Both the position numbers and the translations under genes were made by a program. The notes below the pieces were generated by a model. That model made no database searches, was not told the origin of the DNA, and was given only the letters and a program-made list of their open reading frames with translations. From contig CAKPGU010000002.1 of assembly GCA_934155265.1 (NCBI GenBank), positions 1-64,000 of the forward strand: DNA of 64,000 bases, in the 5' to 3' direction. Shown in pieces: positions 31,484 through 40,455 of the stretch; position 1 is the first letter of the stretch, and every line of letters begins with the position of its first letter. The stretch comes from an uncultured Clostridia bacterium (GTDB lineage Bacteria > Bacillota > Clostridia > TANB77 > CAG-508).

Positions 31484-31560
31484 AAATTTTGGACCGGGTA
31501 CATTTTTTACTATTTAATATATCATATGAAAATAGTAAAAAATGTACCTGGTCCAAATTT
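31484..31560. repeat. Long palindromic repeat
   Basis: The left arm runs AAATTTTGGACCGGGTACAT and on through TTTTTACTATTT; the right arm is its complement with one substitution (GGACCGGG against CCTGGTCC) and a one-base length difference. The arms are about 30 bases around a 14-base centre. It may terminate the LbH gene but is longer and more GC-rich at its ends than nearby terminators, so it could be an interspersed palindromic repeat. Confidence 0.6.
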
Positions 31561-31562
31561 AT

Positions 31563-32228
31563 CTATTTTTTATCTACAATCTCATTTTTATTTTTATAGA
31601 TACTATTAGCAGGCACTACACCTCTAACAGATGATAATGGATAAATGTTTGTATTTTTTCCAATAACACTTCCTGGATTTAATATACTTCCACATCCAAC
31701 TTCTACATTATCTCCAATCATAGCGCCAAATTTTTTCAAACCAGTTTCAATTTTTTCATTATCATCTTTGACAATAACTAATTTTTTATCAGATTTAACA
31801 TTTGACGTTATAGAACCAGCTCCCATATGTGCTTTATATCCAAGTATAGAATCTCCTACATAATTGTAATGAGGAACTTGAACATTATTAAATAAAATAA
31901 CATTTTTTAATTCTGTAGAATTACCTACAACTGTATTATTCCCTACTATTGCATTACCTCTTATAAATGCACAATGTCTCACTTCTGCATTTTCTCCTAT
32001 AATTGCAGGACCTTTTATAAATGCTGTTGGATAAATATTGGCTGATTTTGCAATCCAAATATTTTCCCCTTTTAATTCATAAATCGTTTTATCTAGCTTA
32101 CTTCCTAATTCAATTATAAATTCACTGATTTTAGGCAATGCTTCCCATGGATATGTTAAATTTTCTAATAATGACTTTGCTATTGTTTCCTCTAAATTAT
32201 ATAAATTTTTTATTTTGCAATTTTTCAT
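31563..32228 (-). CDS. Left-handed beta-helix (hexapeptide repeat) protein, partner of the pyrophosphorylase
   Basis: About 221 residues. After an N-terminal helical part (about 1-60) comes a run of imperfect hexapeptide repeats (NIYPTAFIKGPAIIGENAEV, NAIVGNNTVVGNSTELKN, SILGYKAHMGAGS, VIGKNTNIYPLSSV), the left-handed beta-helix of GlmU and glucose-1-phosphate thymidylyltransferase C-termini. It lacks an evident acetyltransferase active site. It lies 53 bases downstream of the UDP-sugar pyrophosphorylase gene, so the two may work as a split enzyme. The start at 32228 is preferred by fit to the fold. Confidence 0.75.
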   Translation of the reverse strand: MKNCKIKNLYNLEETIAKSLLENLTYPWEALPKISEFIIELGSKLDKTIYELKGENIWIAKSANIYPTAFIKGPAIIGENAEVRHCAFIRGNAIVGNNTVVGNSTELKNVILFNNVQVPHYNYVGDSILGYKAHMGAGSITSNVKSDKKLVIVKDDNEKIETGLKKFGAMIGDNVEVGCGSILNPGSVIGKNTNIYPLSSVRGVVPANSIYKNKNEIVDKK

Positions 32229-32281
32229 TTTTAATCTTATTCCTTTCCTGTGACACAAATCTTATTGGAAAGGTGAGCCTA

Positions 32282-33544
32282 TTATAAGCTCACCCCTATT
32301 TTAGATTTGTTCCAAAATTTTTCATATAACTCTTTTGCAGTTCTAGGACTATCTACACCTTCTTTATTTTTTACAGGAGCAAAGTCATCCTCTCTTTTTC
32401 CCCTAAGTATTGCTATATCATCAAAAAACTCAAATGCATCAAAAATAAATGATTCAAACTTATAAGAATTCGGTTCAGTTGGAACTATTTCATTTCCATC
32501 TTCATCTATGTATGAATTCTTTTTATGTGCACTATGATACATTAATATTTCTTTACTGATTTTTTCAATTGCTTCAATTGTATATAAATTGCACATTATA
32601 TGAGATTCACCATATTTTAGTTCTCCATTTTCATCATACTCTTCTGCCATTTTTTCAGGAAGTTCTGTATATTCTATAACTTTTGGATGACCATTCATCT
32701 TGCAAAATACTCCAACTCTTTCATGAGGATTAGCTTTTACAACTGATTTTGATGCAATCTGTACTTTTTTATCTTTTGCCATTCCCAATAAAGTTACATC
32801 AACCATTTTTAACAATGCATTATCTACACTTCCTATAAATACCCACTTTATTCCTTTTTCTTTCATATCTGATAAACATCCACTTGCACGTAAAGAAGAA
32901 TATGTTCCACCATTTCCGTCTGATGCTTCTTTTATTTTAAAATCTTTTCCTATAAGTAATTTTCCATGTTCATCAACTAATGGTAATTCACTCTGAGTAA
33001 ATATTGTAACAAAGTCTTTATCATATCCAAAGTAATTATTTTTTTCTAAAAATTCAACTGTTTCTTTATTATTTTCTTTACTTGTCATTATATACCATGA
33101 AATTGTAGTTCCATATTTCTGATTAGCTTCTTTTAAATTATCTACTAAAATTTCAAATAAATATTTACCTCTTCCATAAACATCTAATCTGAACGTTCCT
33201 TTTGGCCCTTGATGTCCAAGTCTTGTTCCTTGCCCACCAGCCATGGTTACAACTGCATATTCTCCATTTCTAACAGTTTGCTCTCCAAGTTTATCAAATT
33301 TCTCCCTTTGTGCTTCTGTAAGTTTTGCTTTATCTAAATATTCTAATGGTTCTATTTTGCTTTCTTTAAATTTTATTTCTTTTTTGGTATTATTATATAA
33401 TTCCATTATTTGATGGAAATCAATTGTCTGTATCTGTTTTATTAATTCATTTTGTCTTTTTTCATCTAGTTTTTCTAAAAGTCTAATTATATGATTTTGA
33501 TTGTATTCTTTTAAAGTATCTATTACCTCTTGTCTTTTATCCAT
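32282..33544 (-). CDS. UTP-dependent sugar-1-phosphate uridylyltransferase (UDPGP/UAP type)
   Basis: A 420-residue enzyme expected to join UTP with N-acetylglucosamine-1-phosphate or a hexose-1-phosphate. The nucleotide loop MAGGQGTRLGHQGPKGTF is the eukaryote-type UDPGP/UAP signature, and GDYVxxDNxL-like FIGSVDNALLKMVD and VFCKMNGHPKVIEYTELP are further family segments. Bacterial GlmU does not look like this. The gene heads a two-gene unit with the beta-helix protein. Which sugar is used cannot be fixed by eye. Confidence 0.85.
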   Translation of the reverse strand: MDKRQEVIDTLKEYNQNHIIRLLEKLDEKRQNELIKQIQTIDFHQIMELYNNTKKEIKFKESKIEPLEYLDKAKLTEAQREKFDKLGEQTVRNGEYAVVTMAGGQGTRLGHQGPKGTFRLDVYGRGKYLFEILVDNLKEANQKYGTTISWYIMTSKENNKETVEFLEKNNYFGYDKDFVTIFTQSELPLVDEHGKLLIGKDFKIKEASDGNGGTYSSLRASGCLSDMKEKGIKWVFIGSVDNALLKMVDVTLLGMAKDKKVQIASKSVVKANPHERVGVFCKMNGHPKVIEYTELPEKMAEEYDENGELKYGESHIMCNLYTIEAIEKISKEILMYHSAHKKNSYIDEDGNEIVPTEPNSYKFESFIFDAFEFFDDIAILRGKREDDFAPVKNKEGVDSPRTAKELYEKFWNKSKIGVSL

Positions 33545-33665
33545 TTTACTTCAGTCCTTTCCTGTTATAAGCTCATTACTTATAGCGGTTTTATATATTA
33601 TATGTAATTTAACAGCCCTATTCTATCACATTGAAATATTTTTAGCAAGTTTTTTTATTTGCATG

Positions 33666-33694
33666 TCATATTATTAAGTTTTATTCCATATATA
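33666..33694 (+). promoter_or_regulatory. Sigma-E-type promoter of spoIVA
   Basis: TCATATT (33666-33672) matches the sigma-E -35 consensus KMATATT, and CATATATA (33687-33694) lies 14 bases further on, close to the CATACANT -10 consensus. The distance to the AAGGAGG ribosome site is about 22 bases. spoIVA is a mother-cell sigma-E gene in other spore formers, so the assignment is consistent. Confidence 0.6.
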
Positions 33695-33729
33695 TTAATA
33701 AAAGTTTGTCTATCAAGGAGGTATTATAG

Positions 33730-35208
33730 ATGGAAAATATAGGCTTATATCAAGATATAGCCAAACGAACTGATGGTGATATTTATATTGGAGTTGTTGG
33801 ACCTGTAAGAACAGGAAAGTCTACATTTATCAAGAAGTTTATGGATTTGCTTGTTATTCCAAATATAGATAATGAATACAAAAAAGAAAGAGCTAAAGAC
33901 GAACTACCACAAAGTGCAGGTGGTCGTACAATAATGACAACAGAGCCAAAGTTCGTTCCCAATGAGGCTGTAGAAATTACAATAGATAAAAATTTAAAAT
34001 TAAAAACTCGCTTAGTTGATTGTGTTGGCTATTTAGTTGATAATGCAATCGGATATTTAGAAGATGACATGCCAAGAATGGTTAAAACTCCATGGTCTGA
34101 TGAAGAAATTCCTTTTGAAACTGCTGCAGAAATCGGCACAAAAAAAGTTATTGAAGAACATTCTACTATTGGAATTTTAATTACAACAGATGGCAGTATT
34201 ACAGACATTCCTCGTGATGATTACATAAAAGCTGAAGAACGTGTTGTTAGCGAACTTCGTGCAATTAATAAACCATTTATCATCTTATTAAATTCTGCTA
34301 ATCCATCTTCTCCTGAAACAAGAGAATTGGCTATGCAAATGTCTGATAAATATAACACAAAAGTTATGCCTATCAATTGCGAAGAGTTAACAGAAGATGA
34401 TATAAATTCAATGTTTGCTAATTTACTTTATGAATTTCCTGTTGATGAAATTAGAATTAGTTTTCCTAAATGGATGGATGGTTTGGACTTTTCTCATCCT
34501 TTAAAGGCAAAATTATTCGAACAATTACAAAATGCTTTTACCGATGTTTCTGCCCTAAAAGATGTTTCAAACTGTGTTAATAAAATTGAAACAACTGATA
34601 TAATTTCAAAAACTTTTGTTAATAATATTATACTTGGAACAGGTAAAGTTTGTATTTCAATTCAACTTCGTGATGAATTATTTTACCAAGTTCTTTCTCA
34701 AATGACTGGTATGGAAATTACAAATGAGGGAGAATTATTCTCTATTATGAGTGATCTGGCTTGTACTAAAAAGAAATATGATAAAATCTCTTATGCTCTT
34801 GAAGAAGTTAAGACTAAAGGTTATGGTATTGTTACACCTTCAATCGATGAACTTGTTTTAGAAGAACCTGAAATGGTTAAGCAGGGCTCTCGCTTTGGAG
34901 TTAAACTTCGTGCAACTGCCCCATCAATTCATATGATTCGTGCTAATATTCAAACTGAAGTTTCTCCTATTGTTGGTTCTGAAAAACAATCAGAGGAATT
35001 GGTTAATTATCTTCTTTCTGGCTTTGAAAATGATCCTACAAGTATTTGGAGTTCTAATATTTTCGGAAAAAGCTTGAATGAACTTGTTAATGAAGGTTTA
35101 CAAACAAAACTTGCTAAAATGCCTGTCGAAGCTCAAATGAAACTTCAAGAAACTCTTGAACGTATTGTTAATGAAGGATCTGGCGGATTAATTTGTATCA
35201 TATTATAA
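33730..35208 (+). CDS. spoIVA: Stage IV sporulation protein A (spore coat basement ATPase)
   Basis: A 492-residue protein that polymerises on the forespore surface and anchors the coat. MENIGLYQDIAKRTDGDIYI is the diagnostic opening, and GVVGPVRTGKST (Walker A, 22-32) drives the ATP-dependent assembly known for this family. The C-terminal end is GSGGLICIIL. Length and start match the family. It is preceded by a sigma-E-like promoter and followed by a terminator, so it is a single-gene transcript. Confidence 0.98.
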   Translation: MENIGLYQDIAKRTDGDIYIGVVGPVRTGKSTFIKKFMDLLVIPNIDNEYKKERAKDELPQSAGGRTIMTTEPKFVPNEAVEITIDKNLKLKTRLVDCVGYLVDNAIGYLEDDMPRMVKTPWSDEEIPFETAAEIGTKKVIEEHSTIGILITTDGSITDIPRDDYIKAEERVVSELRAINKPFIILLNSANPSSPETRELAMQMSDKYNTKVMPINCEELTEDDINSMFANLLYEFPVDEIRISFPKWMDGLDFSHPLKAKLFEQLQNAFTDVSALKDVSNCVNKIETTDIISKTFVNNIILGTGKVCISIQLRDELFYQVLSQMTGMEITNEGELFSIMSDLACTKKKYDKISYALEEVKTKGYGIVTPSIDELVLEEPEMVKQGSRFGVKLRATAPSIHMIRANIQTEVSPIVGSEKQSEELVNYLLSGFENDPTSIWSSNIFGKSLNELVNEGLQTKLAKMPVEAQMKLQETLERIVNEGSGGLICIIL

Positions 35209-35232
35209 TAAGGAAGGATTTCTCCTTCCTTA
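35209..35232. terminator. Terminator of spoIVA
   Basis: AAGGAAGGA and TCCTTCCTT form a 9-bp stem with a TTTC loop just after the stop codon. The ATP-grasp gene converges from the other side and ends 10 bases away. Confidence 0.8.
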
Positions 35233-35241
35233 TCTATTTTA

Positions 35242-36888
35242 TTATTCTATTGTAAATTTTTCTATGCTTTTCTTTAGAAAATCTGTAATTTCATTATTTA
35301 TATCTTGTGGAATATCTCTTTCATTTAAAATACATAAATAATATAATAAAAAATAATCTTCTGAAACTCCAAATGATAACAATTGACATTTTTCGCCATA
35401 AATTTTTTCAACATTTGTAACTAAATATTTTATTAATCTATTCTCATCATTCTCATTTTTAACCAATTCCCAAAAATCACTTATTTTTATTAACTTTGTA
35501 CTAGTACAAAATATTTTAGTATCAGAATCTGACCATTTTTCCAAAAAATCTACTCCATATGTTGATAATAAATTAAAATGGTTAAAGTTATGTGAAGGTG
35601 TCCTTCCATTTATTTCGATTAACCCCATCTCTCCTGTTATATTATTAATCATAAGTTGTACTCCAAAGTCTTCAAAATTAAATTTTGAAAATTCCTCTGG
35701 TGTTTTTACTAATTTTTCATTTAAACATATTAAGTATATTAATATACTAATTGCAAAAAACATTAATTCTTCTTGTTGTTCAAATAATGTATTTTTTAAA
35801 ATTTTATTTATATATCTCTCTTCATAGTGTAAAACATCACCATAATGTGCTGTTCCATCTGTTAATACTTCACTAATATCTAAATCAATTATATCTAAAG
35901 AAAAATCTTTATTGTATATTTCTAAAGGTTTAAAAAAACCTATTGCACAATCATTTCCTTTAATATATTTTTGTAAGTTAATTCCATTTGTTTTTATTGT
36001 ATTTAATATATAATTACGATTAATTCTTTGACCATTCTTATTTAGTGCTGAAACCAAATACTCTTCTAATTTTAAATCACTTTTTATTGCTTCTTCTATT
36101 TCGTTTATATTGTAGTTTCCATATTTATCTTTAGGATAATGAACACCATATCCTGAAATAGAATCACTAAATTTAAGTACTGGTAAAAAACTTTTCTTTA
36201 ATAACTCTTTGATTTCTAATCGTAATCCCTTTATATCTCCTTTATATAATTCACATGGAATAAAAAGTGAATTTACTAATTTTAGCATTATAGCTAAAGA
36301 TTCTTGAAATGTTTTATTATTATATTCCAAATTATTCTTTTTATAGAAATAATTTAAATATTTTTCAATATTACTTCTTAACCATTCTTTATTTTTTTTA
36401 CATATCTTTTCTAAACTTTCATTTGAACCAATAATTTTATTTCCATCTTCAGAATTGGCATATATTATTTTTTTATCTCTAAAATTATAATTTTTTAATT
36501 CAGAAAATTCTTCATTACTATAATTAGGATAATTTTGTTTTATGATAATAAATTTTTCTTTATTATTATCTATAAAAATATTGAAATCATTAGAATTATT
36601 TATTTCAACTGGAACATTTAGACCTCTTATTTTTCTCAATTTTAATGTCATTCTCCTTGAAATTTTTTGACTTCTCGGTTCTAAATCATCTAATCCTAAA
36701 ATAGCACTTGTCTTATTATCACTTACTTGTGCTGTAGCGCGATTTATCCATACATATTTTAGTTCTGAATCAGCATTCGTATTTGTAATCAATTTACTTA
36801 AAATAATTCTATTATCAATAAGATATGTACCTATTAATTTTTTATCTTTTTTTCTCAAATCTGTATATAACTTCAAAATTTCATTCAT
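35242..36888 (-). CDS. ATP-grasp-like ligase paired with the double PLP enzyme
   Basis: A 548-residue protein of unusual sequence. The middle and C-terminal parts have ATP-grasp features: SFLPVLKFSDSISGYGVHYP (a candidate lysine plus a glycine-containing loop, about 232-250), NLQKYIKGNDCAIGFF, and LMINNITGEMGLIEINGRTP with the metal-binding E-x-N pattern (about 425-443). ATP-grasp enzymes activate a carboxylate as acyl phosphate and join it to an amine or thiol. It lies 11 bases downstream of the PLP fusion, so an amino acid or dipeptide product is a reasonable inference. The N-terminal 200 residues are not recognised. No described pathway matched by eye. Confidence 0.55.
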   Translation of the reverse strand: MNEILKLYTDLRKKDKKLIGTYLIDNRIILSKLITNTNADSELKYVWINRATAQVSDNKTSAILGLDDLEPRSQKISRRMTLKLRKIRGLNVPVEINNSNDFNIFIDNNKEKFIIIKQNYPNYSNEEFSELKNYNFRDKKIIYANSEDGNKIIGSNESLEKICKKNKEWLRSNIEKYLNYFYKKNNLEYNNKTFQESLAIMLKLVNSLFIPCELYKGDIKGLRLEIKELLKKSFLPVLKFSDSISGYGVHYPKDKYGNYNINEIEEAIKSDLKLEEYLVSALNKNGQRINRNYILNTIKTNGINLQKYIKGNDCAIGFFKPLEIYNKDFSLDIIDLDISEVLTDGTAHYGDVLHYEERYINKILKNTLFEQQEELMFFAISILIYLICLNEKLVKTPEEFSKFNFEDFGVQLMINNITGEMGLIEINGRTPSHNFNHFNLLSTYGVDFLEKWSDSDTKIFCTSTKLIKISDFWELVKNENDENRLIKYLVTNVEKIYGEKCQLLSFGVSEDYFLLYYLCILNERDIPQDINNEITDFLKKSIEKFTIE

Positions 36889-36899
36889 TCTTATTCCCC

Positions 36900-39428
36900 T
36901 TAAATATTATATTTATCAAAAAATATTTTAAATGCTCTTTCTACTACTAAGCAAATCTTACTCATTTCTTCTTGTGACTCTTCACCTATTGAAAATCTTA
37001 AAAATGGTGGCTTATTTTGAGCCATTGCCGCTGCTGCAGAAACTCTTATAGTAGAAAATCCAAAACTTACACCTTTTGTAAAAGGAATCTCTTCTTTTTT
37101 ACATTCCTGGATTATTAAATCAATTAAAAAGTCTAAACATGGTTTGTTATTTATGCCAATCTCTTCAAAATTAACTGCAACAATCCCTCCTCCATGTTTC
37201 CATCCAAGTTTCCTCCAATTATTAGGGAATGTGATATTAATTCTTTTTTTGTCTGTATTTAATTTTTTTAGTGTTTCACATAGAATTTCTGAATTTCTTG
37301 TTAATAACCTCATTCTACTTAAAAAAGTTTTTCTGTCATAAGATGGAAATTTTGTCACACCAGATTGGTACATTACTGTTCCTGTATTTCTTCTATGTAC
37401 ATTTAGTTCTGGCAAATATTGTTTCTCAGCTACAACTATTCCAGCCATTTGTAAATCTAGACCAAATTGCAAATATTTACTACCACTTTCTAAATATAAT
37501 ATATGTGGATGATTTTGCTTATTGAATATTTCAAAAAGATTAATCCCCCCTGAAACCATTGTTCCATCAACAATAAGCCATTTTTTAGACCAATCATGTC
37601 CTTCTAGCAATTCCGAAAATTTAACAAAATCTGTAATATGTAAAGTTCCAAGATTTGCTAAAGGATCTATAAATAATGCTTCTGCATTTTCTTTTTCTAC
37701 AAGATTAATAATCTCTTCTATATCCCAGCTTTCTGAAATAATAAAATTAATATTTTTTAATTCTTGTATTTGTTCAAGATTTTCAAAATAAATATATGGA
37801 CAAGAAACTACAGTTGGTTCTTTTGATAAAACATTCCTAATTAAAAAACTTTCAGCAACTGTATATGCTGCTTGACCAGATGATGTTAATAATAATCCTG
37901 TTTTTTCTATATCAAATCCTAAACTTTGTTGAAGTTCTATTTCTTTTTCTTTTAACAATAATGAACCATACCTGTCATAATTACATGCACTATCATTATT
38001 TTCAGCAGGGTCAAAAAACATAACTTTTTTACTTTGTGCAGAACTAGCACTACACCATGCTAAGCTATTTCTTAAATACGAATATTGTTGTATAGCAATA
38101 CGTGTTAATTCTCTTTTATTATTTGGTTCATTTTCTTGAGTTATTTTCTTTAATAAATTTTCTAAACTAGTGATATCATTTGTTATATGTTTAATAATAT
38201 AATCATTTATATCTAATTTTTCATACTTACTATATTCTATAAATTCTCTCAATTCATTTTTAAATTTTACTAAGTTTCTATCTATATTATTTGAAACTGA
38301 ATTCCATATATTTGTTGATTCTTCTATTTCTTTTTTACTTTGCAGTTCTCTCATATCACTTGATAATGTTGTTTCTTTATATTTTACTGATTCTTGAGGC
38401 AATGTTATAGAATTAAATCCTAATAATTTACCAGTTTCTTTACTATTTGTATGTGTTGCTAAAGCATGCATAAGTGAAGATGTAGAAATATTCCCTCCAC
38501 TAATAATTACTAATACATCCCCATTATATTTTTCTCCTTCTGGATCATTTAATAATGCTGCTATACCTGTTCCACTCGCTCCCTCAACTAACAAACCTTC
38601 ATTACTTAGCATAGAAACAATTCCTTTTTCAATATCATCTTCTGATACATATTCTATATTATCTGTTACCCCTCTAACCAATTCTGCTGTAACATCATCT
38701 TTTGAATGTTGAACAGCTAAACCATCTGCAATAGTTGGATATATTGGTTTAGAAAGTGCCTCAAAATAGTCCTTTGAAAAGTCTCTATTAAACACCTTTG
38801 GATGAATAGCATCAATTTTACAATTTAGATTTTTATATTTAAAATACATCCCAGCACCAATTAATAGTCCTCCTCCTCCAAGAGGAATTAATACATGATC
38901 AAAATGACTTTTTTGCTTTAGTGTCTCTACTGCTAAAGACCCTTGACCTATAATTACATCTGTTGTAGAAAATGGAGAAACATAAGCTCCTCCTATTTCC
39001 TTTGCGACTCTTTTTGCATTTTCTCCACAATTATATAAATCTTTTCCTACAGGAATTACTTCAGCTCCCATATTTATTAATCTTCTCAATTTTAATTCTG
39101 ACGCATTTTCAGGCACAAAAATTTTTCCTTTTCTGTTCAGTCTTTGCAAAGTATATGCAATGGCAAGGCCATGATTTCCAGCAGAATTTGTAATTACTGG
39201 AATGTTTTTATCAATTTTTCTAATAGCATTATAAGCCCCTCTTACTTTAAATGAATTTGTTAGTTGATTACATTCAAGTTTAGCCCACACTTTTCTTTTA
39301 GGTGTATCTAACCAATGTAAACGTATTAATGGTGTTTTTAATGCGAATTTTTCTATTTCTTCACTATCATTTTCAATATTTTTTGGGTTAATTAGCTTTT
39401 TCAAATTATTTTCCATTTTATTCTCCAT
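36900..39428 (-). CDS. Fused two-PLP enzyme: threonine-dehydratase-like domain joined to a Cys/Met-metabolism-like domain
   Basis: An 842-residue fusion. Residues about 20-330 are a fold-type II PLP domain (serine/threonine dehydratase, racemase family): SFKVRGAYNA with Lys61 as Schiff-base lysine, NSAGNHG (81-87), the phosphate loop GGGGLL (184-189) and IISGGN (309-313). After a helical linker (about 340-460), residues about 470-842 form a fold-type I domain like cystathionine gamma-synthase: YDRYGSLLL, TSSGQAAYTVA, VDGTMVSGG (Asp621) and LESGSKYLQFG (Lys651). Both active sites look intact. The join suggests consecutive steps, such as beta/gamma-elimination or replacement making an unusual amino acid. 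The operon also carries an ATP-grasp protein and a small upstream gene. Confidence 0.8.
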   Translation of the reverse strand: MENKMENNLKKLINPKNIENDSEEIEKFALKTPLIRLHWLDTPKRKVWAKLECNQLTNSFKVRGAYNAIRKIDKNIPVITNSAGNHGLAIAYTLQRLNRKGKIFVPENASELKLRRLINMGAEVIPVGKDLYNCGENAKRVAKEIGGAYVSPFSTTDVIIGQGSLAVETLKQKSHFDHVLIPLGGGGLLIGAGMYFKYKNLNCKIDAIHPKVFNRDFSKDYFEALSKPIYPTIADGLAVQHSKDDVTAELVRGVTDNIEYVSEDDIEKGIVSMLSNEGLLVEGASGTGIAALLNDPEGEKYNGDVLVIISGGNISTSSLMHALATHTNSKETGKLLGFNSITLPQESVKYKETTLSSDMRELQSKKEIEESTNIWNSVSNNIDRNLVKFKNELREFIEYSKYEKLDINDYIIKHITNDITSLENLLKKITQENEPNNKRELTRIAIQQYSYLRNSLAWCSASSAQSKKVMFFDPAENNDSACNYDRYGSLLLKEKEIELQQSLGFDIEKTGLLLTSSGQAAYTVAESFLIRNVLSKEPTVVSCPYIYFENLEQIQELKNINFIISESWDIEEIINLVEKENAEALFIDPLANLGTLHITDFVKFSELLEGHDWSKKWLIVDGTMVSGGINLFEIFNKQNHPHILYLESGSKYLQFGLDLQMAGIVVAEKQYLPELNVHRRNTGTVMYQSGVTKFPSYDRKTFLSRMRLLTRNSEILCETLKKLNTDKKRINITFPNNWRKLGWKHGGGIVAVNFEEIGINNKPCLDFLIDLIIQECKKEEIPFTKGVSFGFSTIRVSAAAAMAQNKPPFLRFSIGEESQEEMSKICLVVERAFKIFFDKYNI

Positions 39429-39462
39429 TTTATTCCTTTCAACGTTTTAATTTATTTATATC

Positions 39463-39927
39463 TTAACGTACATTATCTTCATTTTCTTTTGCTTGTTGTT
39501 GAAAAAATTTTTTAGATTCTAAAGCTATATTTCTAGTTTTCAGCATTTCTTTAATATTTTCTATAGCTTTATTAATATCATCTGTAAAAATGATTCTAGT
39601 AATTCCACCATCTTCATCTGACAATGTAAATTGTTCAAATCTTATTAAATAACAATTCATTATTTTACTATTATATGCATCTATTTTATTTGTTATTGTT
39701 CTAGATTCATTTAAATACATATCAGTAATAATAGGTGATTGATTATCTGATATACCTAAAGACTCTGTTAATAAATCATAATTAGGAATCTGGAATGCTA
39801 AATCCTCATAACTATCGACTAATTTATCACCGTCACAAGTATAATATTCAAATTCTTTGTCTAAAATAAATTCTTTTATTTTATCTAGTTCACCTGATTC
39901 TAGTACTTGTTTTAATCCACTAATCAT
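39463..39927 (-). CDS. Hypothetical protein, first gene of the PLP/ATP-grasp operon
   Basis: About 154 residues, starting MISGLKQVLESGELDKIKEF at 39927, set by GGGAGGAAAAA upstream. It is an acidic soluble protein with strand-helix alternation (YLIRFEQFTLSDEDGGITRI, DDINKAIENIKEMLKT) and no recognised family. It ends 34 bases before the PLP fusion gene on the same strand with no terminator between, so it is likely cotranscribed and could be a carrier, chaperone or immunity-type partner. Confidence 0.55.
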   Translation of the reverse strand: MISGLKQVLESGELDKIKEFILDKEFEYYTCDGDKLVDSYEDLAFQIPNYDLLTESLGISDNQSPIITDMYLNESRTITNKIDAYNSKIMNCYLIRFEQFTLSDEDGGITRIIFTDDINKAIENIKEMLKTRNIALESKKFFQQQAKENEDNVR

Positions 39928-39999
39928 TTTTTCCTCCCTTCTTAATATTTGATATATTACAATGACATAAAAACAAACGGCTAACAATTATACTAAAAT

Positions 40000-40019
40000 A
40001 GAGAAGTTTTACCTTCTCT
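40000..40019. terminator. Small terminator between the HTH gene and the PLP operon
   Basis: AGAGAAG and CTTCTCT form a 7-bp stem. On the minus strand it is followed by ATTTTAG, on the plus strand by TTTTGTTG. It separates the HTH gene (40035-40289) from the operon starting at 39927. Confidence 0.6.
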
Positions 40020-40034
40020 TTTGTTGTTATATAT

Positions 40035-40289
40035 TTACTTATATATATTGGGAATAACTTCATTCCAGCTAAAATCTTTTTCAAAAAATAGTTTTGCAAA
40101 TACGTCTAAATTTAGATTAAATAGTTCTTTTATTTTCATCATTTCACTAATATAAAATTCTTCTTCACCATTAAGCTTTTTTTCTAATTTTACTACTGTT
40201 AAATTTAAACTTTTTGCTAGTTTTTTTTCACCAATTCCTTCTATATTCATTAATTCTTTTATTCTATTTCCTATAATTTTAGATTCCAT
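40035..40289 (-). CDS. Small XRE-like helix-turn-helix regulator
   Basis: An 84-residue protein. IGNRIKELMNIEGIGEKKLAKSLNLTVVKLEKKLNGEEEF fits a Cro/CI-type HTH (helix 2 EKKLAKSLN, recognition helix TVVKLEKKL). It is close to a minimal DNA-binding domain. It faces away from another small HTH gene at 40456 and its promoter overlaps an inverted repeat, suggesting autoregulation. The operon downstream, after a weak terminator, encodes the double PLP enzyme and may also be under its control. Confidence 0.65.
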   Translation of the reverse strand: MESKIIGNRIKELMNIEGIGEKKLAKSLNLTVVKLEKKLNGEEEFYISEMMKIKELFNLNLDVFAKLFFEKDFSWNEVIPNIYK

Positions 40290-40301
40290 GTCCGCTCCTT
40301 C

Positions 40302-40347
40302 GTTTCCTGTTAAGAAACATAATACAATATTTTTCTTTCTTTGTCAA
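40302..40347 (-). promoter_or_regulatory. Promoter and operator of the HTH gene at 40035
   Basis: On the minus strand TTGACA and TATTAT are separated by 17 bases. GTTTC-TTAACAG-GAAAC (40302-40318), an inverted repeat with 5-base arms, begins just after the -10 box and covers the expected transcription start, the usual place for a repressor site. Confidence 0.7.
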
Positions 40348-40392
40348 TACATTTTTCCAATTATTTACTTTTTAGTCTATTTAATCTTACTA

Positions 40393-40421
40393 TTTACTTT
40401 TTTATTTTTTAATGTTATAAT
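40393..40421 (+). promoter_or_regulatory. Promoter of the HTH gene at 40456
   Basis: TTTACT and TATAAT are spaced by 17 bases, and the start codon lies about 35 bases downstream behind AGAGGGGTGA. Confidence 0.7.
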
Positions 40422-40455
40422 AATTTCAATATATTTTTTAGAGGGGTGACTATAT

